In this document: positions 30,204 to 38,609 of the stretch, piece after piece
How the letters are laid out: each line of letters begins with the position of its first letter
Numbering within the stretch: the first letter of the stretch is position 1
Source of the DNA: Microvirga soli
GTDB taxonomy: Bacteria; Pseudomonadota; Alphaproteobacteria; Rhizobiales; Beijerinckiaceae
DNA: 64,000 nt
Direction of reading: 5' to 3'
NCBI RefSeq assembly: GCF_016734765.1
Contig: NZ_JAERQE010000003.1
Span: forward strand, 124,001 to 188,000
Made by a program: the position numbers and the translations under genes
Notes under the pieces: model-generated
What the model was told of the DNA's origin: nothing
The model's input: only the letters and a program-made list of their open reading frames with translations
Database searches by the model: none

Positions 30204-31079
30204 ATGACTGGACGCCTCTTTGACAAGGTTGCCATCGTGACAGGTGCCGGCACCGGCATCGGCGAGGCCATTGCTCTCAAGTTCGCCCGAGAGGGCGCCC
30301 GCCTTCTGCTCGTCGGTCTGCCGACCGATCCGGTAGAGGATGTCGCCCGCATGATCAATCGGGCCGGCGGCTTTGCGGAAACCTATCTTGGCGATATTGC
30401 CGAAGAGAACCATGCGCAAGCTGCGGTGGAAGCGTGTGTGAGCGCTTATGGCCGCATCGACATCTTGATCAACAACGCGGGCATGTTCCTGGTGGCCGCG
30501 GAGACGCAGGACTATCCCATTGACAAGTTCGACGAGACCCTGCGTTCGAACGTCCGGTCCGTTTTCCTCATGACCAAGTTTGCCCTGCCTCACCTTCAGA
30601 AGACATACGGCAACATCGTCTCCACTGGTTCGGAAGCCGGCATGATCGGCATCGCCAAGAACACGATGTATGGCGGCACCAAGGCTTTCATTCATTCGTT
30701 CATGCGCGGTGTGGCCGTGGAACAGGCAGCTTATGGGGTGCGCGCCAACTGCGTCTGCCCGGGCCCGATCGATACAGCATGGACCCACAAATCGAGCGGC
30801 CCGATGGACCGGGAGATGGAATCGATGATGATCGACGCAACGCCCATGGGTCGCCGCGGCACGCCGGAGGAGGTAGCGAACATATTCTGCTTCCTTGCTT
30901 CCGATGAGGCCAGCTACGTCACAGGCGCGCTTTATGCGGTTGACGGCGGTGTGACGATCGCCAAGGGAGCCGTCGGCTCCATGGCCTCCTCGTATTTCAA
31001 GAAGCAGCCGGAGGGCACGCTGCCGACCCGTCATTCGCATGACGGCCTGAAGAACAAGGATTACGAGACACTCACCTAA
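30204..31079 (+). CDS. SDR-family oxidoreductase
   Basis: Classical short-chain dehydrogenase of 291 residues with the nucleotide loop TGAGTGIGEAIALKFA near residue 13, ILINNAGMFLV, and the catalytic YGGTKAF (YxxxK) near residue 155, ending in ALYAVDGGVTIAKGAV. The ATG at 30204 is preceded by AGGAGA; the longer open frame from 30132 starts in the promoter. Substrate cannot be deduced. The EcfG-like promoter at 30107 suggests a stress role. Confidence 0.9.
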   Translation: MTGRLFDKVAIVTGAGTGIGEAIALKFAREGARLLLVGLPTDPVEDVARMINRAGGFAETYLGDIAEENHAQAAVEACVSAYGRIDILINNAGMFLVAAETQDYPIDKFDETLRSNVRSVFLMTKFALPHLQKTYGNIVSTGSEAGMIGIAKNTMYGGTKAFIHSFMRGVAVEQAAYGVRANCVCPGPIDTAWTHKSSGPMDREMESMMIDATPMGRRGTPEEVANIFCFLASDEASYVTGALYAVDGGVTIAKGAVGSMASSYFKKQPEGTLPTRHSHDGLKNKDYETLT

Positions 31080-31099
31080 GAAGAGTGGAGCGCTCTGGT

Positions 31100-31126
31100 T
31101 GACGCCGGCTCTTCAAACCGGCGTCA
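31100..31126. terminator. Hairpin at convergent SDR / cyclopropane synthase ends
   Basis: TGACGCCGG (31100-31108) pairs perfectly with CCGGCGTCA (31118-31126), 9-base loop. It sits 20 bases after the SDR stop and overlaps the 3' end of the opposite gene. No T-run on either side, so termination strength is uncertain. Confidence 0.45.
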
Positions 31127-32384
31127 GCTCCCTGGCGGGCTCGAGCACCTTGAGGCGCTCCGCCTCCTTCGCCTTGTACTCGCGCTGCACGTCCGTGACG
31201 TAGTCGCGCACGATGGGCGCGGCGTCGCGCTTGCGGGCGAGCTGCATGTGGAACACGAGCTGGCTGCCGGTGGTGAACATGGTCTCTGCGCTGATGAGAT
31301 AGAACTCGAACATGCGGCAGAAGCGTTCGTCATACATGGCGGCGATCTTCTCGCGGTTCGCCTCGAAGCGCCGGTGCCAATGGTTGAGCGTCTTCGCGTA
31401 GTGAAGGCGCAGGAACTCGAGATCCGTCACCCACAGCTGGTTCTGCTCGACGATGGGGAATACCTCCGACAAGGCAGGCGAGTAGGCGCCGGGGAAGATG
31501 TATTTCCTGAGCCAGGGGCTCGCGGTGCCGGGAGGGCTCATCTTGCCGATGGAGTGCAGCACCATCAGGCCATCATCATCGAGGAGCGCGTTGATCTTGG
31601 CAAAAAACTCACCGTAATGATGAACGCCCACATGCTCGAACATGCCGACCGAGACGATGCGGTCGAACTTCCTGTCGACCTTGCGATAATCGAGCAGCTC
31701 GAAACGCACCCGATCCGACAAGCCCGCGCGCCGTGCCTTCTCATTGGAGAGTTCATGCTGCTCCTTGGAGAGCGTGACGCCGGTCACGTCCACGTCCTCC
31801 ATGGCGGCGAGATAGAGCGCAAGGTCGCCCCAGCCGCTGCCGATGTCGAGAACTTTCATGCCGGGCTTGAGGCGCAGCTTCGACGCGATCAGTCGCAGCT
31901 TGTTCTGCTGCGCCTCTTCTAGCGTCTCATCGTCGTTGACGAAATAGGCGCAGGAATACTGCATCCCCTTGTCGAGGAAGAGCTTGTAGAAGTCGTTGCC
32001 CAGATCGTAGTGATGCGCCACGTTCTGCTGCGCCTTGCCGACGGGGTTCGCCTGCTGGAAGCGCTTCACCCCGCGCGAGATGCGCTTGAGTACGCTCTGC
32101 AATGGGTAGTTCGCCAGGGACGAGCGGTTCATCGAGAACAGGTTCAGGAAGTCGCGTAGGTTCGAGCCGTCCTCGAAGCTCATTCGGCCATCCATATAGG
32201 CCTCACCGGCGTGCAGTTCCGGGTTGAGGAAGAGCTTGTGGTAGAGCGAGCGGTCGGTGAGCCGCATGGTGACGCTTGGGCCCGGCTTCTCGCCGCCGAA
32301 CGTATGGGTGCCCCCCTCCGCATCGATCACCTTCAGGGTTCCGGCACGCACGAAGGATCTCAGCATGTTGGACAGGGGGAACAT
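31113..32384 (-). CDS. cfa: Cyclopropane-fatty-acyl-phospholipid synthase family protein
   Basis: SAM-dependent enzyme that adds a methylene bridge to unsaturated membrane lipid chains, a stationary and stress adaptation. The start at 32384 (MFPLSNML) has GAGAGGTG upstream; an earlier in-frame start is less likely. In 423 residues: YHKLFLNPELHAGEAYMDG, HHYDLGNDFYKLFLD, the SAM loop VLDIGSGWGDLALYLA, the GVTLSKEQHELS segment and FDRIVSVGMFEHVG. It is divergent from manganese catalase. Other methyltransferases of the Cfa superfamily cannot be excluded. Confidence 0.9.
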   Translation of the reverse strand: MFPLSNMLRSFVRAGTLKVIDAEGGTHTFGGEKPGPSVTMRLTDRSLYHKLFLNPELHAGEAYMDGRMSFEDGSNLRDFLNLFSMNRSSLANYPLQSVLKRISRGVKRFQQANPVGKAQQNVAHHYDLGNDFYKLFLDKGMQYSCAYFVNDDETLEEAQQNKLRLIASKLRLKPGMKVLDIGSGWGDLALYLAAMEDVDVTGVTLSKEQHELSNEKARRAGLSDRVRFELLDYRKVDRKFDRIVSVGMFEHVGVHHYGEFFAKINALLDDDGLMVLHSIGKMSPPGTASPWLRKYIFPGAYSPALSEVFPIVEQNQLWVTDLEFLRLHYAKTLNHWHRRFEANREKIAAMYDERFCRMFEFYLISAETMFTTGSQLVFHMQLARKRDAAPIVRDYVTDVQREYKAKEAERLKVLEPARELTPV

Positions 32385-32498
32385 GGGCACCTCTCGGAAT
32401 CGTCGCTTTGGGCCGGATGGTTCCACAGTTGCGGTCAGGTGACTAGAGGCAGGCCAGATCAGAACTCGTCTAAAGTGCAGGAACCACGATCTAAATTG

Positions 32499-32523
32499 GG
32501 AACAACGGGGAATCGCTCTTGTT
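32499..32523 (+). promoter_or_regulatory. EcfG-like promoter upstream of manganese catalase
   Basis: GGAAC (32499-32503), 16-base spacer, TGTT (32520-32523); one base differs from CGTT. It lies 62 bases before the catalase ATG in the right direction. Manganese catalases are known members of the general stress regulon in several alphaproteobacteria, which supports the reading. Confidence 0.5.
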
Positions 32524-32584
32524 GGAAGGCTGACACTTGCGGGGCTTAAGAGTCGCCACTCAATCCACCAGACAGGAGCAGCCG

Positions 32585-33466
32585 ATGTTCTTCCGCCAGA
32601 AGCAGATGGCGTATCACGCCAAGCCTGACAAACCCGACCCGCTCTTCGCTAAAATGCTTCAGGAGCCCTTGGGCGGCCAATGGGGTGAGATCAGCGTGAT
32701 GATGACCTATCTGTTCCAAGGCTGGAACTGCCGCGGTCCCCAGAAATACAAAGACATGATCATGGACATCGGCACCGAGGAGATCGGCCATGTCGAGATG
32801 CTCGCCACCATGATCGCCCGCCTGCTCGAGACTTCGCCGATCGAGCAGCAGGAGGAGATGGCCAAGAACTCGGTGGTAGGAGCCGTGATGGGCGGTGCCC
32901 GCGTCGAGGATGCCATCGTGGCCGGCATGAACCCTCAGCATTACATCGTGGCCGGACTTGGCTCTCGGCCTACGGATAGCGTCGGCAATCCGTGGACATC
33001 GGCCTACACCATTGCGAGCGGCAATCTGCTCGCCGACTTCCGCTTCAATGTGACGGCCGAGAGCCAGGGACGTCTCCAGGTTGCTCGTATTTACAACATG
33101 ACCAATGACACGGGCGTGCGCGACATGCTCTCGTTCATGCTCGCCCGTGACACCATGCACCAGAACCAGTGGCTCGCCGCGATCAAGGAGCTGGAGGAGG
33201 ACGGACTTGAGATGACGCCGGTGCCTTCGAACTTCCCGCAGGAACTGGAGAAGACCGAGGTGTCCTACCAGTTTCTAAACCATTCCGAAGGCACCGAGAG
33301 CGAGCAGGGCCGCTGGGCTCAGGGACCCGCGCCGGACGGGAAGGGCACCTTCACCTACATTGATCGTCCGCCGGCCTACACGGAGGATGAGGGTAACCTC
33401 AACCCGGTCGATCCCCGCACCTACGGCACGCCGCCGGCTCCCGTGCCGCCGGCTGCTGCGGAGTAG
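32585..33466 (+). CDS. Manganese catalase
   Basis: Non-haem dimanganese catalase that destroys hydrogen peroxide. The 293 residues start MFFRQKQMAYHAKPDKPDPL after a CAGGAG ribosome site. Ferritin-like metal helices are visible: ISVMMTYLFQGWN, EEIGHVEMLATMIARLLE (Glu and His ligands), NVTAESQGRLQVARIYN and LARDTMHQNQWLAAI (His ligand). The C-terminal 50 residues are Pro/Gly-rich, as in this family. It probably belongs to the general stress response. Confidence 0.94.
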   Translation: MFFRQKQMAYHAKPDKPDPLFAKMLQEPLGGQWGEISVMMTYLFQGWNCRGPQKYKDMIMDIGTEEIGHVEMLATMIARLLETSPIEQQEEMAKNSVVGAVMGGARVEDAIVAGMNPQHYIVAGLGSRPTDSVGNPWTSAYTIASGNLLADFRFNVTAESQGRLQVARIYNMTNDTGVRDMLSFMLARDTMHQNQWLAAIKELEEDGLEMTPVPSNFPQELEKTEVSYQFLNHSEGTESEQGRWAQGPAPDGKGTFTYIDRPPAYTEDEGNLNPVDPRTYGTPPAPVPPAAAE

Positions 33467-33495
33467 TCGCCAGTTCACATAGGTTGTTCTGCGTC

Positions 33496-33518
33496 ATGCC
33501 CGGCTCTATGCCGGGCAT
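33496..33518. terminator. Bidirectional terminator between catalase and uvrD
   Basis: ATGCCCGGC (33496-33504) pairs perfectly with GCCGGGCAT (33510-33518) around TCTAT, followed on the plus strand by TCTCTTT. It is in the 61-base gap between convergent genes. Confidence 0.7.
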
Positions 33519-33527
33519 TCTCTTTGG

Positions 33528-35903
33528 TCAGCCCAACGCTTGGACAAAACTGTCGAGCACCATCTTGCGCCCGGCTTTGTCGAACTCGACCGTGAGCTTG
33601 TTGCCGTCCACCGCCTCGATGGTGCCGGGACCGAACTTGGTGTGCAGGACGCGCCCGCCCAGCTTGAAGCCTGAGTCGCCGGTGGATTTCGCCACCAGTT
33701 CGCCCTCGATCAGCATTGGGCCTCGTCGGTCGCCGGAGCGGCGGGCGGAGTAGCCGCCATCGTCCGTGCTGGCACGATGCGCCTGGGCGCGTTGCCAACC
33801 GGGAGTCTGGTAGGACGAGCCGCTGAAGGGCTGCATGCGGTCGAAGCGCGAACCGCCATAAGAGAAGTTGGCCGGAACCTCGGCGACTTCCACGTCCGAC
33901 TCGGGCAGGTCGTCGATGAAGCGGCTCGGCACGGTCGAGTTCCACAGGCCATGGATGCGCCGGTTGGAGGCGAAGTAGATCTTTGCCCGGCGCCGGGCGC
34001 GGGTGATGCCCACATGGGCGAGGCGCCGCTCCTCCTCCAATCCCGCGCGACCGCTCTCGTCGAGGGCGCGCTGGTTCGGAAACAGACCCTCCTCCCAGCC
34101 TGGCAGGAAGACCGTGTCGAACTCCAGGCCTTTCGCGGCATGAAGCGTCATCAGGCTTACGCGCTCAACGGTGTCGGATTCGTTGGCTTCCATCACGAGC
34201 GAGACATGCTCAAGGAAGCTTTGCAGGTCGGGGAATTCCTCCATGGAGCGCACGAGCTCCTTGAGGTTTTCGAGACGCCCTGCTGCATCGGCCGACTTGT
34301 CCTTCTGCCACATGTCCGTGTAGCCGGATTCCTCCAGCACCGTCTGGGCGACCTCGGACTGAGACATGGTCTCTGACAGCTTTGCCCATCGTCCGAAGGA
34401 GATGAGCAGGTCGCGCAAGGTCCCGCGCGGCTTCGGCTTCAGCTCATCGGTTTCGACGATGAAGCGCGCGGCCTCCATCAGCGGCACGCGGGCAGCGCGG
34501 GCATGGTTGTGCAGCACCTGGATCGTGGCATCGCCCAGGCCACGCTTCGGCGTGTTCACGATGCGCTCGAAGGCGAGGTCGTCCGCGGGCTGGTTCACCA
34601 CGCGCAAGTAAGCGAGCGCATCGCGGATTTCCGCGCGCTCGTAGAAGCGCGGGCCGCCGATGACGCGGTAGGGCACGCCGAGCGTCACGAGCCGGTCTTC
34701 TATCTCACGCATCTGGGCGGAGATGCGCACCAGGATGGCGACCTCCGACAAGGAGTGCTTCTTGGCGTGCAATGCCTCGATCTCCTCGCCGATGAGCCGG
34801 GCTTCCTCCTCGGAATCCCAGGCGCCGGTGATCGTCACCTTCTCGCCGGGCTCGTCCTCGGTGCGAAGCGTCTTGCCCAGGCGGCCCTGGTTCTTGGCGA
34901 TGAGCCCTGAGGCCGCCGAAAGGATGTGGCCGGTGGAGCGGTAGTTGCGCTCCAGGCGGATTACGGTGGCGCCGGGAAAGTCGTGCTCGAAGCGCAGGAT
35001 GTTGTCGACCTCGGCGCCGCGCCAGCCATAGATCGACTGATCGTCGTCGCCGACGCAGCACAGGTTCTTGCGCGCCTGGGCGAGAAGCCGCAGCCAGAGA
35101 TACTGGGCGACGTTGGTGTCCTGGTATTCGTCCACCAGCATGTAGCGGAAGCGGTTCTGATATTGCTCCAGAATGTCCGGATGCTCGCGCCACAGGCGCA
35201 GGCATTCGAGAAGGAGATCGCCGAAATCGACGGCGTTCAGAGTCTTGAGCCGTTCCTGATAGGCCCGGTACAGCCGTCCGCCCTTGCCGTTGGCAAACGC
35301 TCCGGCTTCACCGGCCGGTACCTGGTCGGGTCCGAGACCGCGGTTCTTCCAGCCGTCGATGTGGCCAGCGAGCTGGCGGGCGGGCCAGCGCTTCTCGTCG
35401 ATGCCCTCAAGCTCGATCACCTGCTTCATCAGGCGAAGCTGGTCGTCAGTCCCGAGGATCGTGAAGTCGGAGCGTAGGCCCACGAGCTCTGCATGGCGGC
35501 GCAGGATCTTGGTGCCGATGGAGTGGAACGTGCCGAGCCACTGCATACCCTCGGCCACGGGGCCGATGACGGCCGTGATGCGCTCGCGCATCTCGCGCGC
35601 GGCCTTGTTGGTGAAGGTGACTGACAGGATCTGGGACGGGTAGGCTTTTCCTGTGGCGATCAGGTGGGCGATCCGGGTGGTGAGCACGCGGGTCTTGCCG
35701 GTGCCGGCGCCGGCCAGCACGAGAACCGGTCCCTCGGTCGCCTCCACGGCGGCGCGCTGTTCCGGGTTCAGGCCATTCAGGTAAGGAGATTGCGGCGCAA
35801 CCGCCGCACGGGCGCGGGCGCTCAGCGAGCCGGACGCCGGCTCATGGGCCAAGCTGTCCTGCGGATCGGGTCTTTGATCGGACTGATTCATCGGCGGGAC
35901 CAT
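33528..35903 (-). CDS. uvrD: ATP-dependent DNA helicase UvrD/PcrA
   Basis: SF1A helicase for excision and mismatch repair. The 791 residues hold motif I LAGAGTGKTRVLTTRIAHLI near residue 60, motif II MLVDEYQDTN, motif III GDDDQSIYGWRGAE, motif IV LERNYRSTGHILSAA, motif V TLHAAKGLEFDTVFLPGWEE and motif VI THV-like VGITRARRRAKIYFA, then a C-terminal Tudor-like segment (VLHTKFGPGTIEAVDGNKL) that binds RNA polymerase in relatives. Start 35903 or the ATG four codons later (35891) are both possible; neither has a clear ribosome site. No LexA box was seen upstream. Confidence 0.95.
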   Translation of the reverse strand: MVPPMNQSDQRPDPQDSLAHEPASGSLSARARAAVAPQSPYLNGLNPEQRAAVEATEGPVLVLAGAGTGKTRVLTTRIAHLIATGKAYPSQILSVTFTNKAAREMRERITAVIGPVAEGMQWLGTFHSIGTKILRRHAELVGLRSDFTILGTDDQLRLMKQVIELEGIDEKRWPARQLAGHIDGWKNRGLGPDQVPAGEAGAFANGKGGRLYRAYQERLKTLNAVDFGDLLLECLRLWREHPDILEQYQNRFRYMLVDEYQDTNVAQYLWLRLLAQARKNLCCVGDDDQSIYGWRGAEVDNILRFEHDFPGATVIRLERNYRSTGHILSAASGLIAKNQGRLGKTLRTEDEPGEKVTITGAWDSEEEARLIGEEIEALHAKKHSLSEVAILVRISAQMREIEDRLVTLGVPYRVIGGPRFYERAEIRDALAYLRVVNQPADDLAFERIVNTPKRGLGDATIQVLHNHARAARVPLMEAARFIVETDELKPKPRGTLRDLLISFGRWAKLSETMSQSEVAQTVLEESGYTDMWQKDKSADAAGRLENLKELVRSMEEFPDLQSFLEHVSLVMEANESDTVERVSLMTLHAAKGLEFDTVFLPGWEEGLFPNQRALDESGRAGLEEERRLAHVGITRARRRAKIYFASNRRIHGLWNSTVPSRFIDDLPESDVEVAEVPANFSYGGSRFDRMQPFSGSSYQTPGWQRAQAHRASTDDGGYSARRSGDRRGPMLIEGELVAKSTGDSGFKLGGRVLHTKFGPGTIEAVDGNKLTVEFDKAGRKMVLDSFVQALG

Positions 35904-35985
35904 GGATCAAAAGGCGAACGGCGTCGAGCCCGGAATGCCTGTCGATCCTGCCGCAGGCGCGAACTTCGGAGCCAGAATGTCATTG

Positions 35986-36015
35986 TTGACGAGGGGCCTT
36001 GTTCCCATATGGGAA
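35986..36015 (+). promoter_or_regulatory. Promoter with palindromic operator for the small secreted protein
   Basis: TTGACG (35986-35991), 16 bases, then TATGGG (36008-36013) as a possible -10. The perfect 14-bp palindrome TTCCCATATGGGAA (36002-36015) covers the -10, the classical place for a repressor site. It is 25 bases before the ATG at 36041. The regulator is unknown. Confidence 0.45.
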
Positions 36016-36040
36016 TGAAAGGCTCGAAAAGGAATGTGCC

Positions 36041-36325
36041 ATGCGTTTCATGGTGGCTTTGGTCATCGTTTCCAACTTTGTCCTGCCTCTATCCATGCCG
36101 GCGGACGCTCAGTCGCGCCTGCCCCGCGTGAGCCCGTCCGAGCGGGCGTCAAAGGACATCAACCGACGGATCCGGCAGGATCAGCAACTGCTGAACTTGG
36201 ATGAGCGCATCCAAATGGAGAACAACCAGATCCGCCAGGACATCCAGCGGGATCGTCTGTTTGCTCCACGGACACTGCCCCCGGTCTCGCGGGGAGCCTG
36301 CCCACGCGGCTCGATCAGCTGCTAG
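36041..36325 (+). CDS. Small secreted protein, hypothetical
   Basis: 94 residues; the ATG at 36041 follows AAAAGGA by 7 bases and starts a signal peptide (MRFMVALVIVSNFVLPLSM) with likely cleavage after PADAQS. The mature part is charged and helical (INRRIRQDQQLLNLDERIQM), with repeated IRQD and Asn/Gln, and ends with two cysteines (GACPRGSISC) that could form a disulphide. No family recognised. It is divergent from uvrD. Confidence 0.7.
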   Translation: MRFMVALVIVSNFVLPLSMPADAQSRLPRVSPSERASKDINRRIRQDQQLLNLDERIQMENNQIRQDIQRDRLFAPRTLPPVSRGACPRGSISC

Positions 36326-36334
36326 AGCCTCGGA

Positions 36335-36360
36335 CCCAAAAGTGGATATGCACTTTTGGG
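36335..36360. repeat. Perfect 10-bp inverted repeat between convergent genes
   Basis: CCCAAAAGTG (36335-36344) and CACTTTTGGG (36351-36360) with a 6-base loop, followed by ATTCATCCGATGCTCATT. It is 9 bases after the small secreted gene and 25 bases before the thioesterase stop. The wording AAAAGTGGAT also occurs at 9577, so this is probably a member of a dispersed repeat, perhaps used as a terminator. Confidence 0.6.
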
Positions 36361-36385
36361 ATTCATCCGATGCTCATTATCTGCG

Positions 36386-36928
36386 CTAGTGACGGGTGCC
36401 CGAGGCTGACAAAGCCTCCTGGATCTCGGCCTTGTGCGGAATGCCGATCACGCGGCCCAGGACTGCTGGCCTTGGCAGGCGGGCATGGGTGGTCTTCATC
36501 ACGGCAAGATTGGCCATGATATCATCCGGGAAGGGGCTGACCTTCCGGGTTTGCATCTCCACGTGAAGGGATAGGCCCTCCATGGTGGCGGCAACCCAGC
36601 CTTCGCCCGCATGGCGGATTTCCATGTAGTAGTGGATGCGCTTCTCGTCGAAATCCACCAGCTGAAGCGTGACGCGCACCCTGTCATGCATCGTCAGCTC
36701 GCGCTTGTAGGTGGTGTGGATCTCGGCTGCGAAGAACGAAGCCTTTTGCTTTTCCAGATAGTCGTGGCCCAGGCCGACGAGGCTGAAGCCTTCCTCGACG
36801 GCGCGGTCGAAGAGCACATGATAATAGGCCATGTTCATATGACCGTTGTAATCGATCCAGGCGGGTTCGATCCGCATCGTGGAGGACACGAAGGGCGCAA
36901 AGAAAAAGACGGGAGTCCGCTTTTCCAT
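36386..36928 (-). CDS. Hotdog-fold acyl-CoA thioesterase family protein
   Basis: A 180-residue 4-hydroxybenzoyl-CoA-thioesterase-like protein. WIDYNGHMNMAYYHVLFDRAVE near residues 24-45 carries the DxNGHMN catalytic motif of the YbgC-like class, and TTYKRELTMHDRVRVTLQLV the beta-strand region. Substrate unknown. It is divergent from the FAD-linked dehydrogenase gene at 37111. Confidence 0.85.
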   Translation of the reverse strand: MEKRTPVFFFAPFVSSTMRIEPAWIDYNGHMNMAYYHVLFDRAVEEGFSLVGLGHDYLEKQKASFFAAEIHTTYKRELTMHDRVRVTLQLVDFDEKRIHYYMEIRHAGEGWVAATMEGLSLHVEMQTRKVSPFPDDIMANLAVMKTTHARLPRPAVLGRVIGIPHKAEIQEALSASGTRH

Positions 36929-37110
36929 GGTCAGTCTCGTCCCTCGATGCGCCTCAGCTGCTCATCCCGTTCCACCGGAAGAAACAATGTTAGCATAGTC
37001 AAACAGCATGTGCATGAGGGGTGCGGCATCTTTCTCATCCGAGTGTTGCCTTTGCAACGGTTCTGGTAGCTATGGATCATCTGAGCATCACAACCGGATC
37101 TGAAGCCTCC

Positions 37111-38526
37111 ATGAATGTGCCCCACGCTGCCGTCCGCCAGAAAGCCCCTGATGCTGCCCTTGCGGCCCTCCAGACCGAACTGTCCCGGCGTTTCGGCGAC
37201 CGGGTTGCCACCTCGGCGTCCGTTCGCGAGCAGCACGGGCATTCCCTCACCTGGATCAAGAACCAGCCGCCGGACATCGTGGTCTATCCCCGGACGACGG
37301 AGGAGGTGTCGGAGATCGTAAAGCTGTGCGCCTCGCACGAGATTCCGATCATCCCTTACGGCACCGGCACCTCGCTGGAGGGGCACGTCAACGCCCCGTA
37401 CGGCGGCGTCACCATCAACTTGAGCCTGATGAAGCGCATCATCGCCGTCCATGACGAGGATCTGGATTGCGTGGTCGAGGCCGGCGTGACCCGCAAGGAA
37501 CTCAATGAGAACCTGCGTGACAAAGGCCTGTTCTTCCCCATCGATCCCGGCGCGGATGCCTCCATCGGCGGCATGGTCGCCACCCGGGCGTCCGGCACCA
37601 ACGCAGTGCGCTATGGGACCATGAAGGACGTGGTGCTGGCGCTCACCGCCGTGCTGCCCAACGGCGAGATCGTGAAGACGGCGAGCCGCGCCAGGAAGAG
37701 CTCGGCGGGCTACGACCTCACGCGGCTTCTCATCGGTTCCGAGGGCACGCTGGGCATCGTGACCGAAATCACCCTCAAGCTTCATGGCATTCCCGAGGCG
37801 ATCTCGGCCGGCGTCTGCCCGTTCCCGTCGGTGAAGGCCGCCTGCGACGCCGTGATCATGACAATCCAGTCCGGCATTCCGATGGCCCGCATCGAGCTGC
37901 TCGACGAGGTGCAGGTGAGGGCGGTGAACCTCCACTCCAAGCTGTCCCTGCCGGAAAGCCCTCTGCTGCTGCTGGAATTCCACGGCTCCGAAGCCGGTGT
38001 TCAGGAACAGGCAGAGCGCTTCGGCGAGATTGCCGCCGAGTTCAGCGGCGGGCCCTTCGAGTGGGCCACGAAGCCCGAGGAACGCTCGCGCCTCTGGCAG
38101 GCCCGGCATGATTCCTATTGGGCGGCCAAGGGCCTGCGGCCCGGCGCTCAATCCGTGGCAACCGACGTCTGCGTGCCGATCTCGCGTCTGGCCGAATGCG
38201 TCGATGCCACGAAGCAGGACATTCTCGATAGCGGGCTCATCGCTCCCATCGTGGGCCATGTGGGCGACGGCAATTTCCACGTCCAGCCCCTCGTGAACAC
38301 GGACGATCCGGCGGAAGTCGAGGCCTGCGAGGCCTTTATCGACCGGCTCGTGCGGCGGGCTCTGGCCATGGAGGGCACCTGCACGGGCGAGCACGGGGTC
38401 GGCCAGAAGAAGATGAAGTACCTGGAGATCGAGCATGGACCGCAGGCGCTGGGGCTCATGCGCGTCTTGAAACAGGCGATCGACCCTCACAACATCATGA
38501 ATCCGGGCAAGATCATCGCGCTTTGA
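37111..38526 (+). CDS. FAD-linked dehydrogenase of the GlcD / D-lactate dehydrogenase family
   Basis: Probably oxidises a 2-hydroxy acid such as D-lactate or glycolate. Starting at the ATG at 37111 gives 471 residues; earlier in-frame starts (GTG 37021, ATG 37072) lack a ribosome site. The FAD-binding_4 domain is clear: YPRTTEEVSEIVKLCA, PYGTGTSLEGHVNAPYGGV and GGMVATRASGTNAVRYGTM. The C-terminal cap has VGHVGDGNFHVQPLV and CTGEHGVGQKKMKYLEIEHG. It is a single-gene unit without GlcE or GlcF, which favours a D-lactate-dehydrogenase-type enzyme. Confidence 0.9.
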   Translation: MNVPHAAVRQKAPDAALAALQTELSRRFGDRVATSASVREQHGHSLTWIKNQPPDIVVYPRTTEEVSEIVKLCASHEIPIIPYGTGTSLEGHVNAPYGGVTINLSLMKRIIAVHDEDLDCVVEAGVTRKELNENLRDKGLFFPIDPGADASIGGMVATRASGTNAVRYGTMKDVVLALTAVLPNGEIVKTASRARKSSAGYDLTRLLIGSEGTLGIVTEITLKLHGIPEAISAGVCPFPSVKAACDAVIMTIQSGIPMARIELLDEVQVRAVNLHSKLSLPESPLLLLEFHGSEAGVQEQAERFGEIAAEFSGGPFEWATKPEERSRLWQARHDSYWAAKGLRPGAQSVATDVCVPISRLAECVDATKQDILDSGLIAPIVGHVGDGNFHVQPLVNTDDPAEVEACEAFIDRLVRRALAMEGTCTGEHGVGQKKMKYLEIEHGPQALGLMRVLKQAIDPHNIMNPGKIIAL

Positions 38527-38609
38527 CGGTGGAACACGGTGAACAGCGCTCCCGGTCCCTGCCTTCATGAGGTAAGGACGTGTCAGAGTAACGGAGAAAA
38601 GGCGGCTTC

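Noticed and set aside
35904..36001. LexA box upstream of uvrD
   Set aside because: Looked for GTTC-N7-GTTC or GAAC-N7-GAAC; none found with the right spacing.
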